Assembly: GCA_017469745.1 (NCBI GenBank)
Contig: JAFUFS010000004.1
Span: 62,001-126,000 of the forward strand
Origin: Bacteroidales bacterium
Lineage (GTDB): Bacteria; Bacteroidota; Bacteroidia; Bacteroidales; UBA932
Length of the DNA stretch: 64,000 bases
Direction of reading: 5' to 3'
Positions 26,785 to 34,280 of this stretch are shown here, one piece after another (position 1 is the stretch's first letter; the number at the start of each line of letters is the position of its first letter). The notes beneath the pieces are model-generated. The model saw nothing but the letters and a program-made list of their open reading frames with translations, did not search any database and was not told the origin of the DNA. The position numbers and the translations under genes were made by a program.

Positions 26785-27219
26785 TCAATTCCTGCTCTTT
26801 CCCATGAGTTGGGCGATGAGGAGTTTCTGGGTTGCGATAGTGTCTTCCTTGTCCTTTATGACACTTTCCAGGCGCTCGATTTCGCGGTTCCTTTCCTTGA
26901 GTTCGCTGCGGTAGCCGCTCTCCTGGATCCGGAGTTTTTCACCGTATTCCTGCTGGACTTCAGTGAACAAGCGGTCTGCATTCCTGACGGGGACGAACCC
27001 GTTGACTAGTTCCGCTAACGTTATGCCCAGGATATCAGCGCATTTGATGAAGTTGGGATTGAGAATATTGGTCCTTCCTCTTTCGAGTTTCTGGTAGGCG
27101 GGAATAGAGATTCCGATCTTTTCGGCTATAACTTTCTGAGTCAATCCGTGTGCGAGCCTTTCATTCTTAAGGTTCATCCGGATCGTACTTTCGTCCATTA
27201 TGATCTCTTCATCCATCAT
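26785..27219 (-). CDS. XRE-family transcriptional regulator with coiled-coil tail
   Basis: 144 aa. The HTH_3 domain occupies about 12-70: LKNERLAHGLTQKVIAEKIGISIPAYQKLERGR is a textbook Cro/CI helix-turn-helix. The remaining C-terminal half (about 85-140) is a charged heptad-like helix (KLRIQESGYRSELKERNREIERLESVIKDK), probably a dimerising coiled coil. There is no ligand-binding or peptidase domain. Upstream lie a TAATTTTG -7 box and two palindromes, which would suit autoregulation. Met1, Met2 and Met8 are all possible starts. The target genes are unknown. Confidence 0.85.
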   Translation of the reverse strand: MMDEEIIMDESTIRMNLKNERLAHGLTQKVIAEKIGISIPAYQKLERGRTNILNPNFIKCADILGITLAELVNGFVPVRNADRLFTEVQQEYGEKLRIQESGYRSELKERNREIERLESVIKDKEDTIATQKLLIAQLMGKSRN

Positions 27220-27238
27220 GTTCTGTCTTCCTTCGACG

Positions 27239-27246
27239 CAAAATTA
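27239..27246 (-). promoter_or_regulatory. -7 box upstream of the XRE regulator gene
   Basis: TAATTTTG on the minus strand matches TAnnTTTG, 19 nt before the first ATG. A TTTG lies 23 nt further up, inside the inverted repeat at 27269-27285, so a repressor bound there would cover the -33 element. Confidence 0.5.
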
Positions 27247-27268
27247 TCGAATGGCAATCACTATTCTG

Positions 27269-27307
27269 ACAAACCAAAAGTTTGTATTAATAACCACTGG
27301 TTAATAA
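27269..27307. promoter_or_regulatory. Candidate operator: two adjacent palindromes upstream of the XRE gene
   Basis: 27269-27285 holds ACAAAC paired with GTTTGT around 5 nt. 27287-27307 is a 21-bp palindrome centred on C27297 with half-site TTAATAACCA and a single mismatched pair. Together they lie 50-90 nt upstream of the regulator start. Palindromes of this size are typical binding sites for dimeric XRE proteins; binding is inferred only. Confidence 0.5.
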
Positions 27308-27409
27308 GAAACACATCTTTTTGATAAAAAACAGAAATAATAGTCCTCCTTACCCCCTCCGTTTTCTTTCAACGACCCTTCTTTTCCCCATCTTTGTCCT
27401 GCCCCATTC
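27308..27409. other. Intergenic stretch between operator and repeat copy 2
   Basis: About 100 nt, pyrimidine-rich on the plus strand. It includes CATCTTTG at 27389-27396, one mismatch from TAnnTTTG, which could start transcription into repeat copy 2 and the small ORF. No open frame or hairpin of note is seen. With the flanking operator and repeat it makes up the 330-nt gene-free region 27220-27549. Confidence 0.3.
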
Positions 27410-27521
27410 GGGAGACATAACCTATCGGCACCACTGCCACCCTCGGCACGTTAAGAGGGGGGACCGGAGCGAAGCGAGCGGTGGGGCCGCGAAGCGGCGG
27501 TGCAGGTAGGTTATGTCTCCC
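27410..27521 (-). repeat. Structured interspersed repeat, copy 2
   Basis: The core is in the opposite orientation to copies 1 and 3. Arms are 27410-27432 and 27499-27521: 15 bp perfectly paired, a 3-nt internal mismatch, then 5 bp (GCACC/GGTGC) next to the core. The arm sequence (GGGAGACATAACCTA) is unrelated to those of the other copies. The core lacks 10 nt in its ACCG-CGGT hairpin relative to them, so that loop is shorter. No T-run follows on either strand. Confidence 0.9.
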
Positions 27522-27549
27522 TGGAGGAGCAGAGTAAAGTAAGGAGAAT

Positions 27550-27801
27550 ATGGAAAAGTTGATGGAAGATTATGCCGCTTTCGAGCGGGCGATGGACGAG
27601 GGCAAGGTGTACCTCGATCTGGATTTTGAAGAAATCTGCACTGCATTGGGAGCGGACAAGGACGCTCTTGACAGGCTGATTCTGAACGAGACGGGCTATT
27701 CAGGCCAGGGACTTGTGGACTTTTATCATTCTAATTTTGCTAATGGGTCATTTTTTGCTAAATTTGCCCGGTTATACCCTTTAGCCAAAGAAGAATCATA
27801 A
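27550..27801 (+). CDS. Small hypothetical protein upstream of EF-G2
   Basis: 83 aa, no signal or membrane segment. The middle (DLDFEEICTALGADKDALDRLILNETGYSGQGLVDFYHSNF) resembles a single AraC-type helix-turn-helix subdomain, so it may be a small DNA-binding protein or a remnant of one; this is inference from pattern. The ATG is 28 nt after repeat copy 2. The last 25 codons switch to A/T-rich choices (AAT, TTT, GCT, AAA), unlike the rest of the gene, and contain a near-perfect promoter for the next gene. EF-G2 starts 16 nt after the stop. Confidence 0.6.
   Translation: MEKLMEDYAAFERAMDEGKVYLDLDFEEICTALGADKDALDRLILNETGYSGQGLVDFYHSNFANGSFFAKFARLYPLAKEES
27736..27766 (+). promoter_or_regulatory. 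Promoter for EF-G2, embedded in the preceding gene
   Basis: TTTG (27736-27739), exactly 19 nt, then TAAATTTG (27759-27766): a full match to the Bacteroidota consensus inside the 3' end of the 83-aa ORF. The predicted transcript would have a leader of about 45 nt before the EF-G2 ATG. Confidence 0.65.
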
Positions 27802-27817
27802 TTAATCACTTATAGCA

Positions 27818-29965
27818 ATGAAGGAATATTCAACAAAAGACATCCGCAATGTGGTCCTGATCGGAAGTTCCAAGTCAGGCAAAACTACATTGTCCGAGGC
27901 CATGCTCTATGAGGGCAAAGTAATCGACCGCAGAGGTTCGGTGGAAGCCAAGAACACTGTTTCCGACAACACCGAGTTCGAGCAGACAAACCAGAAGTCG
28001 GTCTATGCAACCCCGCTCTATGCAGAGTTCGCAAACACCAAGTTCAACATCATCGACGCTCCTGGTTCCGATGACTTCTGCGGTGGCGCCATCTCCGCTT
28101 TCAAAGTCTGCGAGTCCGCAATCCTCACCATCAACGCCCAGCAGGGTGTCGAGGTCGGAACTGAGATCTTCGCCCGCTACGCCGACCAGTACAAAAAGCC
28201 CATGATCGTGGCTGTGAACGAGCTGGACACCGAGAAAGCCAACTGGGAGCACACCCGTGACACCCTCAAGGAGGCTTTCGACAAGAAGGTCGTCTTCGCA
28301 CAGTTCCCTGTCAACCCTGGTCTTGGCTTCGACGGCATCGTGGATGTCATCACCATGAAGTACTATCGTTTCAAGGATGAGAACGGCAATTTCGAGGAGC
28401 TTGAAATCCCCGCTGAATATGCCGACGAGGCCGAAGAGCTTCACATGGAGCTCGTCGAGAAGGCCGCCGAAGGAGACGATGCCCTCATGGAGAAATATTT
28501 CGAGACCATGGAACTCTCGATCGACGAGGTTCGTGCCGGTCTGCGTGCCGGTCTCGCCAAGAGGGAGGTCATGCCCGTCTTCTGCATCTCCGCCAAGAAG
28601 GACGTGGGTGTCAAGAGGCTCATGGAATTCGTCGTCAACGTCGCTCCTTCACCCGAAGGAACAGTCCAGAACACCATCGGTGGTGGTGAGCTGAAGTGCG
28701 ATGCCAACGGTCCTGTCAGCATATTCATCTACAAGACTTCCGTCGAGCAGCACCTTGGTGATGTCTCCTTCTTCAAGGTGATGAGCGGTGTCCTCAAGGA
28801 AGGTGCCGACCTCGTGAATCCCGAGACCGGCAACGGTGAGCGTCTTTCCGCTCTCTATGCCGTCAACAAGAAGGACAGGGTCACTTCCATCTCCGCCGGT
28901 GACATCGGATGCGTTATGAAGCTCAAGGCCGGCAAGACCGACGTTACCCTCGCTGCAGCGGGCCAGGATGCCATCGAGCACATGGTCTTCCCTGACGCAA
29001 GGTATCGCTGCGCCGTCAAGGCTGTCGACAAGAACGATGAGGCAAAGGTCGGTGAGGCTCTCAACAAGATCGCCGCACAGGATCCTACCATCAATGTTGA
29101 ATATTCCAAGGAACTTCGCCAGACCATCCTCAGCGGCCAGGGCGAGCAGGCTATCAACCTCGTGAAGTGGAGAATGAACAACGAGTTCAAGCAGAACATC
29201 GAGTTCCTCGCTCCGAAGGTGCCTTACCGTGAGACCATCACCAAGGTTGCTACCGCTCAGTACCGCCACAAGAAGCAGTCCGGTGGAGCAGGCCAGTTCG
29301 GTGAGGTCCATCTCCTCGTCTGCCCTTACGTAGAGGGTGAGCCCGCCGGCAACAAGTTCATGATCAACGGAAAGGAGACCATCCTCAACATCAAGTCCCA
29401 GGAAAGCTACGACCTCGAATGGGGCGGCAAGCTCGAGTTTATCAACTGCGTCGTCGGTGGCGCCATCGATCTCGGCTTCATGCCTGCTATCCTCAAGGGT
29501 ATCAACGACAAGATGACCGAGGGCCCTCTCACCGGTTCCTATGCCCGTGACATCAGAGTCTACGTCTACGACGGTAAGATGCACCCGGTGGATTCCAAGG
29601 AAATCGCCTTCATCATCGCTGGTCGTAACGCCTTCAAGGAGGCCTTCCGCAACGCTGGTCCGAAGATCCTCGAGCCTATCTACAACGTGGACATCCTCAC
29701 TCCTAACGAGTTCGTAGGTCCTTGCATGTCCGACCTCAACGGTCGCCGTGGAATGATCATGAACCAGGACATGGACAAGGGATTCACCATCCTCCACGCC
29801 CGCGTTCCGCTCGCAGAGCTTTACAGGTACTCAACCACCCTCAGCTCCCTCACCGGAGGCGCCGCAACCTTCACGATGAAGTTCGCGGACTACCAGCAGG
29901 TTCCTGCTGATGTCCAGACCAAGCTTCTCGCCGATTACGCCGCCCAGGAGCAGGACGAGGACTAA
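27818..29965 (+). CDS. EF-G2: elongation factor G paralogue with degenerate GTPase motifs
   Basis: 715 aa, full-length EF-G architecture (G domain, II, III, IV, V) ending in a normal domain V. The P-loop is present (GSSKSGKTT, 16-24), but the switch regions depart from canonical EF-G. Switch II is D80-APGSDDF instead of DTPGHVDF, so the catalytic His is Ser84. G4 is NELD (134-137) instead of NKxD, and the RGITI of switch I is replaced by NQKSVYAT. This matches the Bacteroides EF-G2 paralogue, reported to support translation without GTP hydrolysis during carbon limitation and gut colonisation. The canonical EF-G is expected elsewhere in the genome. It has its own promoter and a strong terminator. 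Confidence 0.85.
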   Translation: MKEYSTKDIRNVVLIGSSKSGKTTLSEAMLYEGKVIDRRGSVEAKNTVSDNTEFEQTNQKSVYATPLYAEFANTKFNIIDAPGSDDFCGGAISAFKVCESAILTINAQQGVEVGTEIFARYADQYKKPMIVAVNELDTEKANWEHTRDTLKEAFDKKVVFAQFPVNPGLGFDGIVDVITMKYYRFKDENGNFEELEIPAEYADEAEELHMELVEKAAEGDDALMEKYFETMELSIDEVRAGLRAGLAKREVMPVFCISAKKDVGVKRLMEFVVNVAPSPEGTVQNTIGGGELKCDANGPVSIFIYKTSVEQHLGDVSFFKVMSGVLKEGADLVNPETGNGERLSALYAVNKKDRVTSISAGDIGCVMKLKAGKTDVTLAAAGQDAIEHMVFPDARYRCAVKAVDKNDEAKVGEALNKIAAQDPTINVEYSKELRQTILSGQGEQAINLVKWRMNNEFKQNIEFLAPKVPYRETITKVATAQYRHKKQSGGAGQFGEVHLLVCPYVEGEPAGNKFMINGKETILNIKSQESYDLEWGGKLEFINCVVGGAIDLGFMPAILKGINDKMTEGPLTGSYARDIRVYVYDGKMHPVDSKEIAFIIAGRNAFKEAFRNAGPKILEPIYNVDILTPNEFVGPCMSDLNGRRGMIMNQDMDKGFTILHARVPLAELYRYSTTLSSLTGGAATFTMKFADYQQVPADVQTKLLADYAAQEQDED

Positions 29966-29983
29966 TCCTTGTATTTATCTAGA

Positions 29984-30020
29984 AATGACCCCCTTCTTAG
30001 GATCGGGGTCATTTTTTTTT
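29984..30020 (+). terminator. Rho-independent terminator after EF-G2
   Basis: A 9-bp perfect stem (AATGACCCC / GGGGTCATT) with a 12-nt loop is followed by a run of T residues. Its T-run merges with the -33 element of the next promoter. Confidence 0.9.
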
Positions 30021-30050
30021 GTTTTAATGGACGCATTTTTAATATATTTG
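30018..30050 (+). promoter_or_regulatory. Promoter for the TonB-receptor operon
   Basis: TTTG (30018-30021), 21 nt, TATATTTG (30043-30050), 28 nt before the TTG start. The -33 element is formed by the end of the EF-G2 terminator T-tract. Confidence 0.6.
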
Positions 30051-30078
30051 GGTTTATATTGATATAAAGATCAAATAT

Positions 30079-33000
30079 TTGAACAAACTTAACATATTCC
30101 TGACGGCAATAGCCATCCTGATCGGTTCCGGAGTAGCAGCCCAGGGGCTCGTCAATGGCAGCGCCACGGAAGATTACGCCTCTTTGTTCAGGGGTACTCT
30201 TCCCAAATCATATCCATTCAAGTACAATGGTACCTACTATTGGGACACAAAGCAGTACCAGGAGGGGAAGGTTTTCTATAACGGAAAACTCTATGAGCAT
30301 GTGTTCCTCAATGTGGACGCGTATCAGAAGCAGCTTCTAGTAAGTCCGGTGCAGAACTTCACTCCCGTAATCGTGTTCCGCGACCAGGTCGCCTGGTTCA
30401 CGATGGGGGAAAAGGTTTTCTGGAACCTTCGCTATCTCGGCTATACAGAAGCCCCTGAGGGTTTCTTCGAAGTGATGCGGGATGGCCAGGTCCCTCTGCT
30501 CTGTCAGGTCAAGAAATCCCTGGCATTCAATAACAACAATAATAACGGGGCCATCATCGGTTATAATGATCCTGACTATGATACTTCGATCTACTCGTTT
30601 TTCCAGATTAAGCGTAAGTACTATTCGCTTGAAAATGGCAAGCTTAAGCCGCTGAGCAAGAGGGCTTTCCGAAAAAGAATGAAGCAGGACGGAGGTGAAC
30701 CGTCATTGACTGCGGAGACGGTTGCCTGGCATCCTGGCTCTGAGACAAGCTTGTCCGCAATCATTCCTGAGGCATCGCTTCCCGGTCAAGGTACCGGGCT
30801 TCCTTCCGGCTATTTCGATGAAGTTAAGGAGGACACCCTTACTGTCACGTACGCGGACAATGCCGTGATTACTTCCTATAAGAATAAGGTATACACCATC
30901 GGATCGGACAATAGGTCAAAGTCCGGAACGAATACTGTCGAAGGGACAGTCATCGAATACGAAACTGACTTGCCTTTGCCGGGAGTCGTGGTCTTCGATG
31001 ACAACACTTCTACCTACACCAGGACGGATGCTCGCGGAAGGTTCAAGATACGGCTCCCTTCTGGAGAGAACGTCCTGAATTTCAATGCGGAATCCAAAGA
31101 GCCCCTGGCCTTGAAAGTGATTGTCCTATCCGATGGCGTCATGGATGTGATAATGACGGAAAAGGTAACCATGCTTAAAGGGGTTGTGATCTCGGCGGAA
31201 AGCATGGCTAACCACCGGACCACATCCCTTGGAGTGGAAAGGCTTGGAGCCAAGACTCTGAATAAGCTTCCTACTGCTTTCGGCGAAGGAGACGTTTTGA
31301 AGGCTGTCCTGACATTGCCAGGAGTGAAGAGCGTCGGAGAGGCTTCTGCCGGTTTCAACGTGCGCGGAGGCTCTGCGGATCAGAATCTTATCCTTTTCAA
31401 CGAGAGCACGATCTACAATCCTACCCACATGTTCGGAATCTTCTCTGCGTTCAATCCTGACGTGGTGGACAATGTGGAATTGTTCAAGAGTTCCATCCCG
31501 GCAGAATACGGAGGCCGTGTGTCTTCCGTCCTGAAGGTCAAGTCCAAAGAGGGTGATTCCCAGAAATGGAAAGGTTCTGCCGGAATCGGACTGCTGACCA
31601 GCAGACTCCAGTTGGAAGGTCCTTTACGCAAGGGGAAAACCACAGTTGTAGGCAGTGCAAGGACAACATATTCAGATTGGATCCTGGGCCTTCTGCCTGA
31701 GGACAGCGAGTACTCCGGAGGCAAGGCAGATTTTTTGGATGCGAATCTTGGCGTGACACACCGTTTCAACTCCAGGAACACCCTTCAGGCATTCGGCTAC
31801 TTTGCAAGGGATAAGTTCGTTTTTGGTGCAGACACCACCTTCCACTACCAAAATTACAACGCATCCTTGATTTTCAAGCACAGGTCTGACAACGGAGGAA
31901 CGCTTGACCTGAGCGGAGGATACGACCATTTCGACAACAGGGTGTCGGTGTACTCTTGGAACTATGCTGCATATGACATCAGCACTTTCATCCGTCAGGC
32001 CTTCCTGAAAGGTAACCGTACCCTTCCGTTGAATGATTCCCACATTCTTTCGTATGGTGTTCATCTGTTGGGATATGGATTGGATCCGGGCATCCAGAGA
32101 CCTTATGGTGAAGAATCTTCCATCCGCGAGCGGAGCTTGGACAGGGAATACGCTATGGAGCCCTCCCTCTACGCTTCTGACAGTTGGACTCTTACAGACC
32201 GTTTCTCCCTCGACGGAGGAATCCGTCTGTCTGGTTTTTACGCTCCAGGGCCGGGTGCTTTCTATGCCGGACCTGAATATCGACTATCAGGAAAGTTCAC
32301 ATTAGCGGACAACCTTTCTATTAAGGGCGGCATCAACACGATGCGTCAGTATATTCATCTGATTTCGAACACTTCAGCCATTTCCCCCATGGACACTTGG
32401 AAGCTGTCGGATTCCGACATCCGGCCCACCAAGGGATGGCAGGCTGCCTCGGGAATATATTGGACCAGCCTCAACTCAGGCATCGACTATTCCGCTGAAG
32501 CTTACTATAAAGGTTCTACCAACCATCTGGACTACAAGGCTGGTGCGACTCTGGTCATGAACGAAAATCTGGCTGAAGACCTGGTGCCTGTCCGTACAAG
32601 TTCCTTTGGAATAGAATTCATGGCAAAAAAGACAACCGGCAAGCTCACAGGCTGGGCTTCCTACAGTTATTCCAGGGCCAAGTTCCGTGAGATGTTGGAT
32701 CGAGGCAATGAAACGATCGCCGGCGGCAACTGGTACCATGCTCCGTATGATAAACCTCATGAATTCAAGCTGGCTTTCAACTATGCCCTTACTCACCGTT
32801 ACAGCTTCTCAGTGAATGTGGACTATTCCACAGGCCGGCCTGTTACCATCCCGATAGGAACCTACACCTATCTCAATTCTTGGAGGCTGGCATATTCTGA
32901 AAGGAATTCCCATCGTATCCCGGATTATTTCCGTACAGACGTGGCTTTCAACATCGATCCTGGCCATTACCTGCTGGCCTGGGCTCACGCAACCTTTACC

Positions 33001-33141
33001 ATCGGAGTCTACAATGTGACCGGCAGGAAGAATCCCTATTCAGTGTTCTATAAAATATCCAACTACGGTGCCACCAGCGGGCACATGCTCTCGGTGTTTG
33101 CAACCCAGATCCCTTACGTCAACCTTAACCTGCTGTTCTGA
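30079..33141 (+). CDS. TonB-dependent outer-membrane receptor with N-terminal extension
   Basis: 1020 aa. A TTG start begins a signal peptide (LNIFLTAIAILIGSGVAAQG). Residues about 25-280 form an extra domain with no family I recognise, including a run of six Asn near 150. A carboxypeptidase-regulatory-like domain follows (about 287-375, VEGTVIEYETDLPLPGVVV), then the plug (LPGVKSVGEASAGFNVRGGSADQNLILFNE; VELFKSSIPAEYGGRVSSVLKV) and a beta-barrel to the C-terminal aromatic LNLLF. It takes up an unknown substrate using TonB energy. The next gene overlaps its stop by 1 nt and encodes a DUF4249 lipoprotein, a common partner, so the pair probably acts like SusC/SusD but is not a Sus pair. Confidence 0.88.
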   Translation: MNKLNIFLTAIAILIGSGVAAQGLVNGSATEDYASLFRGTLPKSYPFKYNGTYYWDTKQYQEGKVFYNGKLYEHVFLNVDAYQKQLLVSPVQNFTPVIVFRDQVAWFTMGEKVFWNLRYLGYTEAPEGFFEVMRDGQVPLLCQVKKSLAFNNNNNNGAIIGYNDPDYDTSIYSFFQIKRKYYSLENGKLKPLSKRAFRKRMKQDGGEPSLTAETVAWHPGSETSLSAIIPEASLPGQGTGLPSGYFDEVKEDTLTVTYADNAVITSYKNKVYTIGSDNRSKSGTNTVEGTVIEYETDLPLPGVVVFDDNTSTYTRTDARGRFKIRLPSGENVLNFNAESKEPLALKVIVLSDGVMDVIMTEKVTMLKGVVISAESMANHRTTSLGVERLGAKTLNKLPTAFGEGDVLKAVLTLPGVKSVGEASAGFNVRGGSADQNLILFNESTIYNPTHMFGIFSAFNPDVVDNVELFKSSIPAEYGGRVSSVLKVKSKEGDSQKWKGSAGIGLLTSRLQLEGPLRKGKTTVVGSARTTYSDWILGLLPEDSEYSGGKADFLDANLGVTHRFNSRNTLQAFGYFARDKFVFGADTTFHYQNYNASLIFKHRSDNGGTLDLSGGYDHFDNRVSVYSWNYAAYDISTFIRQAFLKGNRTLPLNDSHILSYGVHLLGYGLDPGIQRPYGEESSIRERSLDREYAMEPSLYASDSWTLTDRFSLDGGIRLSGFYAPGPGAFYAGPEYRLSGKFTLADNLSIKGGINTMRQYIHLISNTSAISPMDTWKLSDSDIRPTKGWQAASGIYWTSLNSGIDYSAEAYYKGSTNHLDYKAGATLVMNENLAEDLVPVRTSSFGIEFMAKKTTGKLTGWASYSYSRAKFREMLDRGNETIAGGNWYHAPYDKPHEFKLAFNYALTHRYSFSVNVDYSTGRPVTIPIGTYTYLNSWRLAYSERNSHRIPDYFRTDVAFNIDPGHYLLAWAHATFTIGVYNVTGRKNPYSVFYKISNYGATSGHMLSVFATQIPYVNLNLLF

Positions 33142-34280
33142 TGAAAAAGTTTTTTGTTCTAATACTGATGCTCTCTGGGTTGGTGTCTTGTATCTACCCT
33201 TACAATCCTGACATTGATGGGGCGACTGATGACATGGTTGTCATTGAGGGCACCATCATGCCAGGAGGCACGTCCACATTCAGTTTTTCTAAGGTGTATC
33301 CACTCAAGAGAAACGGACTTCACGAAAATGTCGTGGGCCGTGCCTGGGTGGAAGACGATCAAGGTAAAGTCTATCAGCCCTCATCCCAGAATCCTTCTTC
33401 AAGCGTAGAGATTCCCATGGAAAATGCATCATCAGACCGGAGATACCGGATGACATCCGAAATTGGAGGGAAGATATATTCAAGTGACTGGCTGGAGCCC
33501 AAGGCCCCGCCGGTGATTGAGAATATCGATTTTTCTCTCTCAGAGGATTCTACGTCTGTCGTGGTGGGCGTCACCCTCAGCGGAGGTAAAGAAGGAACTG
33601 GGTATATCGGCCTTGCATTCGAAGAGACTTGGGAGTTCCACACTGACTTCATGGGCGAGTATTATCTCGACACGTTGAGGTGGTCAGTCGAACCTTTGCA
33701 GTCGCCTTATCCCAACTACTGGTGTTGGAGGTCGAGAACCTCCGGGATGTACCTGGTGTCTTATGCTGAATTGACCTCAGACAGGCTTCCGTCCAAACCC
33801 ATCCAATCTTTCAGTTGCTCGGACAGCCGCAATCATAAGCTGTATTCGATCAACGTAAAGGCCGTCACCTTGTCTGAAGAAGCCTACAAGTACATCCAAA
33901 ATGTGGGAATGATCTCGGAGGGGCAAGGCAGTCTTTTCTCTCCGAATCCAGGGGAAATGGCAAGCAACATCATCTGCGAGTCCAATCCCGATCAAAAAGT
34001 CGAAGGGTATGTCACTGCAGGCCAGGCGACAACGAGTCGAGCTTTCCTGGACAGCAGGTTCTATCATTACAGACTTCCTTCTACAAACAACTTTTTCATC
34101 CCCGGCCCGATGGACAATTATAGGGAGCTGTACCAGAACAAAGTCTATCCGATTGCTTTCATGAGTCTTCCTACAGGGGAGAACAATGAATATGTTGACG
34201 GTATCTACTGGGGTCCGCTCCGTTGCATAGACTGTCTCGTTGACGGAGGAACCAAGGATAAACCAGATTTTTGGCCATGA
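33141..34280 (+). CDS. DUF4249 lipoprotein, partner of the TonB receptor
   Basis: 379 aa. Lipoprotein signal with lipobox LVSC (Cys17), then the DUF4249 hallmark just after the anchor: DMVVIEGTIMPGGTSTFSFSKVYPL. The rest is predicted mostly beta, with conserved-looking ENNEYVDGIYWGP and CIDC near the end. DUF4249 proteins are surface or periplasmic lipoproteins encoded immediately downstream of TonB receptors; their ligand is unknown. The ATG overlaps the receptor stop (TGATG), and its own stop overlaps the next start (ATGA), so all three are translationally coupled. Confidence 0.85.
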   Translation: MKKFFVLILMLSGLVSCIYPYNPDIDGATDDMVVIEGTIMPGGTSTFSFSKVYPLKRNGLHENVVGRAWVEDDQGKVYQPSSQNPSSSVEIPMENASSDRRYRMTSEIGGKIYSSDWLEPKAPPVIENIDFSLSEDSTSVVVGVTLSGGKEGTGYIGLAFEETWEFHTDFMGEYYLDTLRWSVEPLQSPYPNYWCWRSRTSGMYLVSYAELTSDRLPSKPIQSFSCSDSRNHKLYSINVKAVTLSEEAYKYIQNVGMISEGQGSLFSPNPGEMASNIICESNPDQKVEGYVTAGQATTSRAFLDSRFYHYRLPSTNNFFIPGPMDNYRELYQNKVYPIAFMSLPTGENNEYVDGIYWGPLRCIDCLVDGGTKDKPDFWP

